Part shown: positions 39,356-51,500 of the stretch, piece by piece
Layout of the letters: every line of letters starts with the position of its first letter
Position numbering within the stretch: position 1 is the first letter of the stretch
Assembly: GCF_001719125.1 (NCBI RefSeq)
Contig: NZ_CP017006.1
Location: forward strand, 2,618,384-2,682,383
Direction: 5' to 3'
From: Sulfolobus sp. A20
GTDB lineage: Archaea > Thermoproteota > Thermoprotei_A > Sulfolobales > Sulfolobaceae
Length of the DNA stretch: 64,000 nucleotides
The notes under the pieces: model-generated
Database searches by the model: none
What the model was told of the DNA's origin: nothing
The model's input: only the letters and a program-made list of their open reading frames with translations
Position numbers and translations under genes: made by a program

Positions 39356-39811
39356 CATATATAGATTTTACAGTGTAATAAAACCTTTTTATTTTAACGT
39401 CGATCTAATTTTTACATTACAACGCGTATATTTAAGCTTCTTTATAAACATAACTATAACGTAGTCTTAAAAATCGTTTTATATATTCTATCATTTTCGG
39501 TGAACTTTTCAACGCCTTGTTGCGATATAACAACCTTATAGTACGTTAATTCAAACAATAATTGTTCGCCTTCATTAAGTGGTTTAAAAGTGTAAAAGTA
39601 TGAGTCTCAATGCGAGAGTTGCGAGAATCATTTGGTAAATTAAACGTTTATAAATTAACCCAAACTTTCAAATAAATTAAAAGTCCATGCGAGGGAAAAA
39701 AGTTAAAGACTATTACTAGGAAAAACCCTCGCATGAAGGGAAAAGGTAATAGAAGTAAAATTTATTATAGGGGAAGGAAAAGATAAGGCATAGGGGTTAA
39801 TAAACAAACCA
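39356..39811 (+). promoter_or_regulatory. CRISPR leader of array 3
   Basis: Nearly identical to the reversed leader of array 2; the similarity starts at the bases that follow cas4's stop there (ATATAGATTTTA). Has the perfect inverted pair CATGCGAGGG (39686) and CCCTCGCATG (39727), the block TTTATAAATTAACCC, and the TATA-like AATTTATTATAGGGG near 39758-39772. Confidence 0.88.
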
Positions 39812-42800
39812 GATGCATCCCATACGGGATTGAAAGATATTCCGGATGAAAAGGCATATGAAAAGTTAAAGGCGAAGATGCATCCCATACGGGATTGAAA
39901 GAATCATAAAAAGCATTTGATTTTGGCGCGTTAGCGCTTTGATGCATCCCATACGGGATTGAAAGAACTCAAAATCGCTGTATATCCCTCGCCGGCTCTA
40001 TGAGGGATGCATCCCATACGGGATTGAAAGCATTACTAGTTTCCTCCATGTTAACGTCCACCACATCTGATGCATCCCATACGGGATTGAAAGTTTTATA
40101 CAATATTGTTAAGAAACATCACCAATACTTCGATGCATCCCATACGGGATTGAAAGTATTAAACCAACGACTCCTTACGAATAGAGAGATAGAGATGCAT
40201 CTCATACGGGATTGAAAGTGTGCTGTGATATTTGTATCAGTAAGCAATTTATCTAACAACGGATGCATCCCATACGGGATTGAAAGGTCAATAGCTCACC
40301 CCATATAACAGCTCATAATATGATGCATCCCATACGGGATTGAAAGGCTTTTGGATATTGCTTTTGGACTTCCTGTAACAGTGAAATCGATGCATCCCAT
40401 ACGGGATTGAAAGAAAATCTTCACCCCTTCCATGAGATGGATATAGAGCAATTGATGCATCCCATACGGGATTGAAAGGGTACAACTGGGTTCATTTCCC
40501 CAGTGTCTTCTGGCTCGATGCATCCCATACGGGATTGAAAGAATCTACAGTTTTTATCGCTGTGTGTACAATTATTTCTAAGGATGCATCCCATACGGGA
40601 TTGAAAGTGAAAAAATTTCACTTTGGAAACCGTCTTGATATATTATTGATGCATCCCATACGGGATTGAAAGTTACTTAATTCGAATGTTCCATAATTCA
40701 CAAAGACTTTAGGATGCATCCCATACGGGATTGAAAGAAATAAGCATGACCTTTTATCGTGCCAAACATATAATCATGATGCATCCCATACGGGATTGAA
40801 AGAGAATCACTAGGAGAAGGAGTAACTAAAGGAGTAGTAAAAGGGATGCATCCCATACGGGATTGAAAGGACCAACAATCAATGCCAACTTTGGCATATC
40901 ATAGCCATGATGCATCCCATACGGGATTGAAAGACTGTGGCATATGTTAACCTAGCCACAATGACTAAAACGATGCATCCCATACGGGATTGAAAGAATG
41001 ACCCTGATAATGGTATATGGAGTTTAGGTTTTTACATGATGCATCCCATACGGGATTGAAAGTTACTTAATTCGAATGTTCCATAATTCACAAAGACTTT
41101 AGGATGCATCCCATACGGGATTGAAAGAAATAAGCATGACCTTTTATCGTGCCAAACATATAATCATGATGCATCCCATACGGGATTGAAAGAAAAGTAA
41201 AACTAATTGGGGGCTAATAATAGGCGTAGTAGGATGCATCCCATACGGGATTGAAAGCTGTTATCGAGATATAATGATATTCTCCCATTCTGTATGATGC
41301 ATCCCATACGGGATTGAAAGATAATGTCTTTATTTGAACTACAGAGGAATGGATGTCTTGATGCATCCCATACGGGATTGAAAGTACAATTTCCAGCACG
41401 TCAGACATACCCACTATGTCTAGGATGCATCCCATACGGGATTGAAAGTAATTTTTATAATTTCATCAGCAGTAACACGATAAAAGATGCATCCCATACG
41501 GGATTGAAAGATGTCTCATCGTCGGCAGACAGTGCTCTATTCATCTCAAGATGCATCCCATACGGGATTGAAAGATCAGTGGCTTCAGTCTTCTCTTATA
41601 ATTCTCATACCTGATGCATCCCATACGGGATTGAAAGTATGTAAAATTTAGGGAAAATACCTAGAGGTCCAGTAAGAGGATGCATCCCATACGGGATTGA
41701 AAGAGTATATGTTCAACAGCTGAGAGACATTAACATTTTGCTGATGCATCCCATACGGGATTGAAAGAATTAATATATCTTCTGCGAGAGTTAGAGCCAT
41801 TTTTTGATGCATCCCATACGGGATTGAAAGTCCCCATCCCCTTTGCTATCTCTTTTACCTGTGTCGCCGGATGCATCCCATAAGGGATTGAAAGTGATTC
41901 GTTAAATCGGGGAATTTAACGCGTTCAAACATTTGATGCATCCCATAAGGGATTGAAAGTTTTCTTCTTCATTAGCAAAGCGTACGCAGCTATACCAAGA
42001 TGCATCCCATAAGGGATTGAAAGTTTATATCATCATCTTTCCGCATAGTCTCGGCGACCCGATGCATCCCATAAGGGATTGAAAGATATTAGCCAAAAGC
42101 CCCTTAAAGACTGACTTTCTCGATGCATCCCATAAGGGATTGAAAGGCGTTTCCACTGGCATAAGAACCACCTAGCTCTATTGGCGATGCATCCCATAAG
42201 GGATTGAAAGGATATATATGTACGACCATCACGAAACAAACCTAAAGTTGATGCATCCCATAAGGGATTGAAAGCACGTTACCAGTGCAATAGCGAGTGA
42301 CTACAAACGAATACTGATGCATCCCATAAGGGATTGAAAGCGGTTTGACAATTATGAACGTATCGGTTTGCTTAAGCAATGATGCATCCCATAAGGGATT
42401 GAAAGATAGATGAATATTATAATCCTATAATTCCCCCATTAATCTTTCGATGCATCCCATAAGGGATTGAAAGCATCATGGCAGGGTCTTGACGCTGAGA
42501 TAACAGCAATAAAGATGCATCCCATAAGGGATTGAAAGAAGATTTCTACTAACTTTTGCATTAACATCTCTCGCTTTTGATGCATCCCATAAGGGATTGA
42601 AAGTTGTCAACCTCGAAGTAGTACGGTATGCTTGCTAAAACCTGATGCATCCCATAAGGGATTGAAAGATTCTCGAAAATTGCAGTTGTGTTAGATGCAA
42701 AAATTACGGATGCATCCCATAAGGGATTGAAAGTTACAAAATCTGTAAAGTAGTTTTTCTGTAAAGCTAAACTGTGATGCATCCCATAAGGGATTGAAAG

Positions 42801-44500
42801 AGTTCTGTCTTGAACGCTGTTCTATTTCTCCATGTCTCTAGGATGCATCCCATAAGGGATTGAAAGATCGTCAACTACAACATATAACAATTTACAGATT
42901 ACATTTGATGCATCCCATAAGGGATTGAAAGCTATATCTTGTGTTGTGCTCTTTAAACATGGCTTTGAAAAAGATGCATCCCATAAGGGATTGAAAGTTA
43001 TGAATGTGGTAGATGCCATCTGGTATTGGCATTAGAACAAGATGCATCCCATAAGGGATTGAAAGTCTTTTAACGCGTTCAAAAATATTTGCCATACCCC
43101 TATTTGGATGCATCCCATAAGGGATTGAAAGAAGAAACAAAATTATACATAAGTAATGCCAGCTTACTTTGTGTGATGCATCCCATAAGGGATTGAAAGT
43201 AACTAACATAGTAACCATTCTGTGCCCATGGCTCCCACTGATGCATCCCATAAGGGATTGAAAGCCAACCCCAGCTGTTAGGGGGGAAGAGCCAGCAATC
43301 GGATGCATCCCATAAGGGATTGAAAGGAATAACACTGTTTATATGATTGATCACCATGAATCAAAGATGCATCCCATAAGGGATTGAAAGATTGGGATTA
43401 GCTAGAACTTGTGCACTTTGAGGGATAACATGATGCATCCCATAAGGGATTGAAAGATTCCTTTCTGCATTTTTACGTAATCTGGTTTATCGTAAGATGC
43501 ATCCCATAAGGGATTGAAAGACCGTATAAGGCTGATTTTGTGGTTGTGCAGAGATTATTGATGCATCCCATAAGGGATTGAAAGTTGCAGCTACATTTGG
43601 ATGGCTCAGTGCGAAGAATGATACGTGATGCATCCCATAAGGGATTGAAAGCCTAATTTCTCTGTTGGTCTATTCCAGCCTAGTAGTTCCTGATGCATCC
43701 CCAACGGGATTGAAAGCTGTGATGTTTCTCATGTTATATATGTCCAGCTTCCATTCTGATGCATCCCCAACGGGATTGAAAGTTATTTCCTAAAATTTGG
43801 ATGTGCCTACTGGTATGAGATGCATCCCCAACGGGATTGAAAGAGACATCCCCCTTTCTTTCCCTAACCACTCTGGCTTAAAGGATGCATCCCCAACGGG
43901 ATTGAAAGATTGCTAACCAGTACTCATCTGTTCCTTTTCTTTTTCCCGCGATGCATCCCCAACGGGATTGAAAGCTCTACTATTTGATTTGCGATGTTCA
44001 TAGCGTCGTTTTCATGATGCATCCCCAACGGGATTGAAAGCGTTTGAATATATTGTTGTAGTATGTCTAACGCCTTTAAGATGCATCCCATAAGGGATTG
44101 AAAGCCTAGACTTCCTACTGCCACTAAATATACCGTAACTCCTGATGCATCCCAAACGGGATTGAAAGACTACTGATCTCTATAGTGATAAGGGAAGAGA
44201 TAGGATATGATGCATCCAAATAGGGATTGAAAGGTGAAACTGTTCTGCATTGATGTCACTGCAGTGACAGTCGTATTGATGCATCCCAATAGGGATTGAA
44301 AGTTGGACTTATATCCTCTTCAGGGGTTTGGGAAACTTGCGGGTTCGATGCATCCAAATAGGGATTGAAAGGTAGAGTTGAGTAATCCCATAGTATGGAA
44401 AATACTGTAACGATGTATCTCAAAAGAGATTGAAAGGAGCTGTCTATAGCGCATTTGTGTTCAACTAATCTACGAGAGATGCATCCTAAAAGGATAAAGC
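39812..44500 (+). CRISPR. CRISPR array 3 (73 repeats, 72 spacers)
   Basis: 25-base repeats beginning GATGCATCCC and ending GATTGAAAG, spacers averaging 40 bases, counted by eye. Centres change in blocks: ATACGGG for repeats 1-32, ATAAGGG for 33-60 and 67, CAACGGG for 61-66, then AAACGGG, AAATAGGG and decayed types to 44478-44500. Transcribed rightward from the leader at left. Two adjacent spacers (with the repeat between) occur twice: 40672 and 41063. Confidence 0.98.
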
Positions 44501-44836
44501 ACATAAATCCTTTTTACATGGTAGCTGGAGTTAGGTTTAATTCTGTAGCTTCATCTCTTCACAGTTAACCCTTACGTAACCCTTATCTAATGAACTTGGA
44601 AAAGTTATATTCTTATTCTGATAAAGTGGGGGAGTCAGAGTAGCTTATCATGAAAATTTTAAAGCAGTCAAAAAAAGTTGGCGAAGAAAAGATAGAAACC
44701 ATTAATTTATCTTGAATTTTATTATTAATGTACGAAATCAATATATGATACCGTGTTTGCTTTGGTTTTAATAATCCTTCCATTCAATACTCGAAAACTG
44801 TTACCCTCAGTCTCCCTTATTAAGTTCTCTAAAATC
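44501..44836. other. Intergenic, nothing recognised
   Basis: Region beyond the decayed end of array 3. No gene, repeat or hairpin that I can support. Confidence 0.4.
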
Positions 44837-45049
44837 TTAGATTGCTGGGTTTGAAGGGAGTATATTACCGGTAAGTTTTAAGAAAGTTTTCATCTCATTA
44901 ATTTTATACGGATTATTATATACACAGTATAGCTCTGCTAAGTTCGTAAAGATCATCTTTAATAGTCCGTCCTTTATGTACTCTTCTTTGGGAAGGACCT
45001 TTGACTTCGAATTTTTAGCCCTTATTATACATGCAACTCCCTTCTCCAA
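44837..45049 (-). pseudogene. Gene fragment of unknown family
   Basis: 70 residues in frame (AELYCVYNNPYKINEMKTF), and upstream, after a frameshift, more matching-looking codons (EYTILTIDEHVNLEKGV). It looks like the C-terminus of a larger decayed protein. Not recognised. Confidence 0.35.
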
Positions 45050-45182
45050 ATTTACGTGCTCATCTATGGTAAGATTGTATACTCCACATTTTCAATACTT
45101 AATTACGCTTTTTTACCACTTATCCTCTCTTTAAGGTTAAATAGTTAAGACTTCCCTTTGTTGAGCTTTGTTTGACTGTTCT

Positions 45183-45325
45183 GTGTGTTGACATTTTTAT
45201 ATAAACTGAATTTTCTTTACTGTGGAAAAGTATTTTAGAGTTTAATTTCCTAGCACTTAACTCAAAGAGAAACACTAGCTGAAAAATATACTCTAAAGTA
45301 AAATGGACGAAATCGTTGTCCACAC
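45183..45325. mobile_element. MITE, internally shortened copy (about 143 bp)
   Basis: Ends GTGTGTTGACATTTTTATA and GACGAAATCGTTGTCCACAC; interior AAACTGAATTTTCTTTAC, AAAAGTATTTTAGAG, TTTCCTAGCACTTAAC. About 60 bases shorter than other copies. Confidence 0.75.
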
Positions 45326-47204
45326 GCTGAAACTGCTTACCACGGCAACGCGACGGCATAAAAAATTACTTGAAATCAAATCATAATTGACAGACAAGGT
45401 AATGTGAAGGTGGAAAAATTGATGAAAAGAAGGGTCAACCCTTTAGGGCATGAAGGAGATTAGAAGTGAAGACTAACTTCGCATTAAGAGACTTGTAATC
45501 AGCAAATAAAAGGACTTACATGAGGAAGATAGACAGTCAGTAAAACACTAGAATATAGGTGTATCTATGACTTCATGATACTACATTAATAAGGCCTTAG
45601 CTAGACTACTAATTCGGTACTTACTCTTACTCTTTACCGTAAAGAGTGACAGATCTCTTATACGGATCACCTCCAAAGAGTAAGAACTCAGCTAGACGGT
45701 CTAAAATTGCATTCTCACCTTTAAGATCCTGGAGTAGTCTTGGGAACTCTGGAAATTCCACCTTTATGTGTGCAATCTTTTCTAGTAAATCAGTTACGTT
45801 GATTAGCTGTGGCTGTAATGCCCTTTGAGAGCTTTCGTTCTTCCCTATTCTCCATACTAATGCGCTTACACCTTCTTGATCAAACGCGTATAAGGTCTCT
45901 CCCACTGATAGTGCATATATCAACGTCGCTTTAATTGTCAACTGAGTTTATACTCTTACCTTCAACACTGTAATAACGATAAATTTACTCATTTTCTCCT
46001 CTGGTATCAGAGATATTAGGGTAATAGTTGTCTTTTTTATATACTTAACTATCAGAGTACCAGCTATTATACCTAGCGTCGAGAGGAAGAAACAAGTCCC
46101 GCAAACCTATACAGCGTATGATCAATATTGTAATTTTTACCATAATATTTACCGTAGAAAAATGAAATAGGGAGGTAAGTAGTATAGAGAACTTTTGAGT
46201 CAGACCTTCCCTCCCCATTCTTCTCCTTATGTCCAAGGTCTTTATATGTGAGTAGGTTAAGCTTATTAGAACTGTTTTTGAAGTTATTAATCCACTTCTT
46301 CTTAATCCACGCTACGTTTATGTTAGAGTCATTTATCTTCCCTATTACGCTACAGGAATTAATCATATCCTTATTTTTATTATATGCTTCTGTTTCCTCA
46401 TTAATTAGTTCAATTTATCGGAGTTTGAAAAATCTCCACAAACTTTGTACTTCTCGCCTATTCTGACAACATATCGTACAACCTAACTAGTCCGTGCATA
46501 ATTAATGAGTCAGTTATTAATCCGTGCCAAGGGCTTTCAAGACGTTTTATTTTGTTTACACCTCTTCCTAATTCAGCTCCTCCATTTTGCTAATCCAAGT
46601 TGATCATCTTTACCAGTCTTCCTATTGAGAGTAGCAGCAACAGAGTCAATTACTGTTAAGGGGTGTAAGAATGCTGACACCTTATTCCTTATTACCAACG
46701 ATTTATAACTATCTTCTTAATTTTATATACCTCATCTCTCTTTTTGTTAACTTCATTTATTATATCAGCCATGGACGTAATGTAATCCTGCTTTATGTTA
46801 CAATTTGCCTTCATATTTACTACATCACGTGAGGGTTCTAGATCTGCCGAATATATTACAGCCTTGACGGTTGAGAGGAGGACAATCCTCTCGTTCCTTT
46901 GACTGGTATACCCGATTCGTGGTGTAACAGTTGAAACTATACATTCTCGTCATATCCGATTTTACTTACGTAACGCTCAATGCTTCACGCCTATAAGTCA
47001 CCCTATTTCCGGTCCAATACTCTTTAAAAAGTCTTCCAGCATCACGACTAGTTTCAACTCGTCCACGCTTTGATTGTTAAGTACTCTCGTTAAACTCCTC
47101 GTATAATACAACTTTATGTCCCACACTCTTATCATGCAACAGACCATATAATGCTCTTCCTTTACATTCATTTTATCCCTCACACTTTTGCCCTCCTCAG
47201 GCAC
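45326..47204 (-). pseudogene. Decayed, unrecognised coding stretch
   Basis: Several minus-strand pieces read like protein but are cut by stops and shifts: VRVWDIKLYYTRSLTRVL-like at 46998-47204, LITDSLIMHGLVRLYDML and IGEKYKVCGDF near 46400-46560, NAWIKKKW-like lysine-rich at 46073-46366, and the longest intact piece (104 residues, VWRIGKNESSQRALQPQL, LLEKIAHIKVEFPEF) at 45627-45941. I cannot name a family. A weak plus-strand hairpin fossil lies at 45430-45460. One or two former genes of the CRISPR accessory zone are likely. Confidence 0.35.
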
Positions 47205-47429
47205 TTCTCATCGGAGAAAATTGATGAAGAGTTTAATTGTGTGAAATAAGTGATCTAGCCAACTCGTTACAACCAAAACACTTACCTAAGAGTGACAGAC
47301 CACACTGCTCCTTGAATAGTCGTGAGTACGATAACCCTAATTGCACTTAGTACACATGCTTTATAGGAAAAAAGGAAACCTTATTTTAGCGACTATAACA
47401 GTACGCACCATTACAGACCGTTCAATAGC

Positions 47430-47720
47430 TTTTTGGAAAACTCCTCAATACTTCTGACCTCCTCTATCGTTAATGCCTCTCCATCTGGTTTACCCTTCAC
47501 AGTCTTTAGCGTAACATGGGAGAATAACCTTCTTTGAAATAGGCTTAACGTAATTATATCTGCTAAAAGCTCTTTATAATCTGGCAGCTTCCATGTATCA
47601 AATAATTCGATAGTCTGTCCTTATACCTATCATCTCTACTGGTTTTAATACTCCTAAATAGCCTGTTTTAAGCCTACTCCCTTCAACAACATCTCTACAA
47701 CTAGTATGAAAGCTTTATTA
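47430..47720 (-). pseudogene. HEPN-like C-terminal fossil
   Basis: Frames near 47590-47620 read DRLSNYLIHG, close to the HEPN catalytic RNYLVHGGL of the csx1 at 21611, and downstream LLADIITLSLFQRR, KTVKGKPDGEALTIEEVRS and IEEFSKKLLNG parallel its C-terminal layout. Stops and a shift interrupt it, and a MITE lies directly at its 5' side. Possibly a dead second Csx1/Csm6-type RNase; weak. Confidence 0.35.
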
Positions 47721-47729
47721 ATGTTCTTA

Positions 47730-47931
47730 GTGTGTGGACAACAATTTCATCCATATTATGCCAATAGATTTCGAGTAAATAATGTTGAAGAATATTTTTA
47801 GCCATCTCGTCATTGGTGAGTGTTAGGAAATCAAACCCATTCTCGTCCCAATAGATGAGTTGCCTCACACAAAACACTTTTCCACAATAGACAAAATTCA
47901 ATTTATATCAACCAAATTGTTGCCCACACAC
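47730..47931. mobile_element. MITE, about 202 bp
   Basis: Excellent inverted ends: GTGTGTGGACAACAATTT and AAATTGTTGCCCACACAC. Interior in reverse orientation relative to the copy at 37760. A chance frame of 66 codons across it is not a gene. Confidence 0.9.
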
Positions 47932-48023
47932 TTAAGAAAACTAATTATTTAAATGTTTTTGTATCTTCATCAGAAACCCAACTCCTTGTCGTCATTATAT
48001 CGACCATTTACCCTCACCCCATT

Positions 48024-48047
48024 GCCTTAGTTTCTTGTCGTAAGTAC
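48024..48047. repeat. Stray array-4-type CRISPR repeat
   Basis: 24 bases containing TTAGTTTCTTGTCGTAAGTAC, about 21 of 24 identical to the array 4 repeat and in the same direction. It is about 500 bases beyond the leader-distal end of array 4, on the far side of a gene, so either the array once extended here or the gene was inserted into it. Confidence 0.75.
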
Positions 48048-48105
48048 GGGCGAAGTTTCTCTAGGCTAGCAAGACCAACAGGTTCGAAAGTCCAGCTACA
48101 GCCTC

Positions 48106-48513
48106 CTATTTACCTCCTGTGGTAACTCCTTCCTCTTTTAGCCTCTTGACGAACTGGTCGAACCACCTATCCATGAAGAGGATCCCAGAGAACCTCTCCA
48201 TCCAACCCTCGTACTCGAACCTGAGCTCCACTTGAGAGTCAGCAACTCTTATTACGAGTTTCCCCTCCCCTTTCCCGGTACCGGCTGTGAGGTAGATCTT
48301 ATAGGTTATCTGTTCTCCCTTATTGAGTATCCCGTAGATGTGGAACCTCATCCCCATGAACCTTCCGTATGCATTAAAGGAGTCGCCGGTCACCTCCACT
48401 TCCTTTATAGGTGGGAAGAGCCTGGGGAGCACAAACTCCGGGTCCGAAAGGACTGAGTACAGCTGAGAGTTGCTGTATGGGAGGTGAATCGTGACGGATT
48501 TCTCCATAGACAT
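48106..48513 (-). CDS. SRPBCC-fold protein, DUF3211-like
   Basis: 135 residues from ATG 48513; a TATA box (CTTTATAAG, 48528-48536) is about 26 bases before the next ATG at 48507, which may be the true leaderless start. The protein reads EKSVTIHLPYSNSQLYSVLSD-like at the start (landmark YSVLSDPEFVLP), then strands LVIRVADSQVELRFEY and a C-terminal helix FMDRWFDQFVKRL, the pattern of START/SRPBCC proteins and of the Sulfolobales DUF3211 family. Likely a lipid or small ligand binder; no known role in CRISPR. It is enclosed between a stray repeat and array 4. Confidence 0.65.
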   Translation of the reverse strand: MSMEKSVTIHLPYSNSQLYSVLSDPEFVLPRLFPPIKEVEVTGDSFNAYGRFMGMRFHIYGILNKGEQITYKIYLTAGTGKGEGKLVIRVADSQVELRFEYEGWMERFSGILFMDRWFDQFVKRLKEEGVTTGGK

Positions 48514-48552
48514 AATTAATCTCTCCCCCTTATAAAGATTTGGCAATTAGGA

Positions 48553-51500
48553 GGTTTAGTTTCTTGTCGTTAGTACTGAGGCCACGTTAGGTTTCTCAGA
48601 GCAAAGCTTAGTTTTAGTTTCTTGTCGTTAGTACACTTATAACTACACTTCACCTATGTATGTAACAGTGTTTTAGTTTCTTGTCGTTAGTACCTGAACA
48701 GCCCTGAAGAGAGTATCGCGGAACAGGTAGTTTTAGTTTCTTGTCGTTAGTACATGCCTCGTGATCTTTCAAACCCATTACGATGCGAGGTTTTAGTTTC
48801 TTGTCGTTAGTACCTTCCGGTAATTATGATTAGACCCAACTTATTTTGTTTTAGTTTCTTGTCGTTAGTACGATAAATCCTATTAATATAATTAAGAATT
48901 TCACAAAGTTTTAGTTTCTTGTCGTTAGTACGCTTAACATTTAAATTATTGAGTGCAGAAAAAGAAGTTTTAGTTTCTTGTCGTTAGTACTGTATCTTTT
49001 TGATTCCTGAACAGCCATTTATACGTTTTAGTTTCTTGTCGTTAGTACACCTCTGTAATCCTTTTCAGTATTTCTCGGAAATGTTTTAGTTTCTTGTCGT
49101 TAGTACAAAGAGCTAGCCAGGACAGATAAGAAGCTACTTATAACGTTTTAGTTTCTTGTCGTTAGTACATTTTCTCAGGGGATATTCTACGTTATTTGTT
49201 AATGTTTTAGTTTCTTGTCGTTAGTACGATATTTCACGTTATGCAATACACAATTTTGAGAAAGTTTTAGTTTCTTGTCGTTAGTACAAGGGGTTAACAG
49301 CTTAATGGAGTTCTATTATGAGTTTTAGTTTCTTGTCGTTAGTACTAGGGTTTTACATAGGAAGGCTTCCAAAAGGCTATGTTTTAGTTTCTTGTCGTTA
49401 GTACACTAAAAGCAATAATTTACCAGTTTTTGTAAAATATTTGAGTTTTAGTTTCTTGTCGTTAGTACATTGTTGTATTTATTTGTCACTGGCAACCCAA
49501 ATGTTTTAGTTTCTTGTCGTTAGTACCTTTTGATGTAAATGTTCTCAACAGCATCATAAAAGTGTTTTAGTTTCTTGTCGTTAGTACACTGATTGCACAC
49601 CAGATAGGGTGACTTTTAGCAGTTTTAGTTTCTTGTCGTTAGTACTATTATCTCTTCAAGTTTATTCACGATCTGCCATGTTTTAGTTTCTTGTCGTTAG
49701 TACACTTCTGCACTGTCTGACATTACCTGCACAGCTTTATTAAGTTTTAGTTTCTTGTCGTTAGTACGTTTTGGTTTAATGGGAAAGGCTGTAATGTAGT
49801 GTTGTTTTAGTTTCTTGTCGTTAGTACAACAAATTCTACAATACGTAGCGCAGGGATACAATGTTTTAGTTTCTTGTCATTAGTACTTATACATTCAGTA
49901 ACGCTGTACAACAGATGGCGCAAACGTTTTAGTTTCTTGTCGTTAGTACCCTGCTGTAAGTTATTAATGTTCCTCTGCAACGTTTGGTTTTAGTTTCTTG
50001 TCGTTAGTACGATTTCGCTGTATATACCAGGTAATTGTTGTAAAGTTTTAGTTTCTTGTCGTTAGTACTTATAGGATATCTCTATACCATTAGCCTTCAT
50101 CTGTTTTAGTTTCTTGTCGTTAGTACAGGGCTCGCCAGGGTCTTCGTAGCGTACAATTACTCGTTTTAGTTTCTTGTCGTTAGTACTATAGATGCGTACA
50201 ACGAGGCGATAGATCAGCTTGTTTTAGTTTCTTGTCGTTAGTACTCGTATGACGAGGACACAGCGAGATACAGGATAACCGTTTTAGTTTCTTGTCGTTA
50301 GTACTTACCATATGCGGACAGAGTACTGAAAATCCGATAGTTTTAGTTTCTTGTCGTTAGTACATGCGCTAGGTAGTGTCTCTTTCAGTGTTGATATTGT
50401 TTTAGTTTCTTGTCGTTAGTACATATGTGAAACTTACCGAAAAAGCTTTCCAGACTATGGTTTTAGTTTCTTGTCGTTAGTACAAACCTACCTAATGAAG
50501 TGGCTAGCTCAGAAGATAAGTGTTTTAGTTTCTTGTCGTTAGTACATATTCAGAAGCAGTTATAATCGAGATCGAATCACCTGTTTTAGTTTCTTGTCGT
50601 TAGTACGACTGTAGGCATTTGAGGAAGATAAGCCCTAGCTCTGTTTTAGTTTCTTGTCGTTAGTACGATTTATCAATTGTCCCGATAAACAACGTAATAA
50701 TGTTTTAGTTTCTTGTCGTTAGTACGGGGTACAGTATAATTTTTGAAATCTTTGTGTGATATGTTTTAGTTTCTTGTCGTTAGTACAGATATCGTAATAA
50801 AGACTGGGGGTAAAGGACATTTAGTTTTAGTTTCTTGTCGTTAGTACTACAGCAAAATGCAAACAATAACAATCAGAAAACAGATGTTTTAGTTTCTTGT
50901 CGTTAGTACAATAAATCTAGGTTGAACGGAGGTTCAAGATAACTCTGTTTTAGTTTCTTGTCGTTAGTACGCATTGTTTTCCCCCCAGCTAACGCTTGCA
51001 GTCTTACAGTTTTAGTTTCTTGTCGTTAGTACTAGGGGCATTTACATTAAAAGGATTTGATGCTTTAGGTTTTAGTTTCTTGTCGTTAGTACATCTTACT
51101 AGGCTAGATAGATACTTTACGGCATTTGGGTTTTAGTTTCTTGTCGTTAGTACCCTAAAGAATAAGAACCATATCAACAATAGGATAATTATAATGTTTT
51201 AGTTTCTTGTCGTTAGTACGGAGAACTTCCGCCACTACCACCCGCCCCTCCACGTTTTAGTTTCTTGTCGTTAGTACCTTGTTTCAATATCGACTTATAT
51301 CGCACTTTACACGTTTTAGTTTCTTGTCGTTAGTACATACACAACATCTCTACGACTTTATAGCGATTTGAAGTTTTAGTTTCTTGTCGTTAGTACCTCT
51401 TGTGGGTGTTAATGTGGCTACAGACTTTACCAGTTTTAGTTTCTTGTCGTTAGTACCATGTATAGTAATCAGCTGGGAGTTCCTCAAGCCTGTTTTAGTT

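Noticed and set aside
45120-45359. 79-codon minus-strand frame
   Set aside because: Spans the whole MITE at 45183-45325; not a gene.
48078-48100. GGTTCGAA resembling a tRNA T-loop
   Set aside because: No acceptor stem, anticodon arm or D-arm can be built around it.
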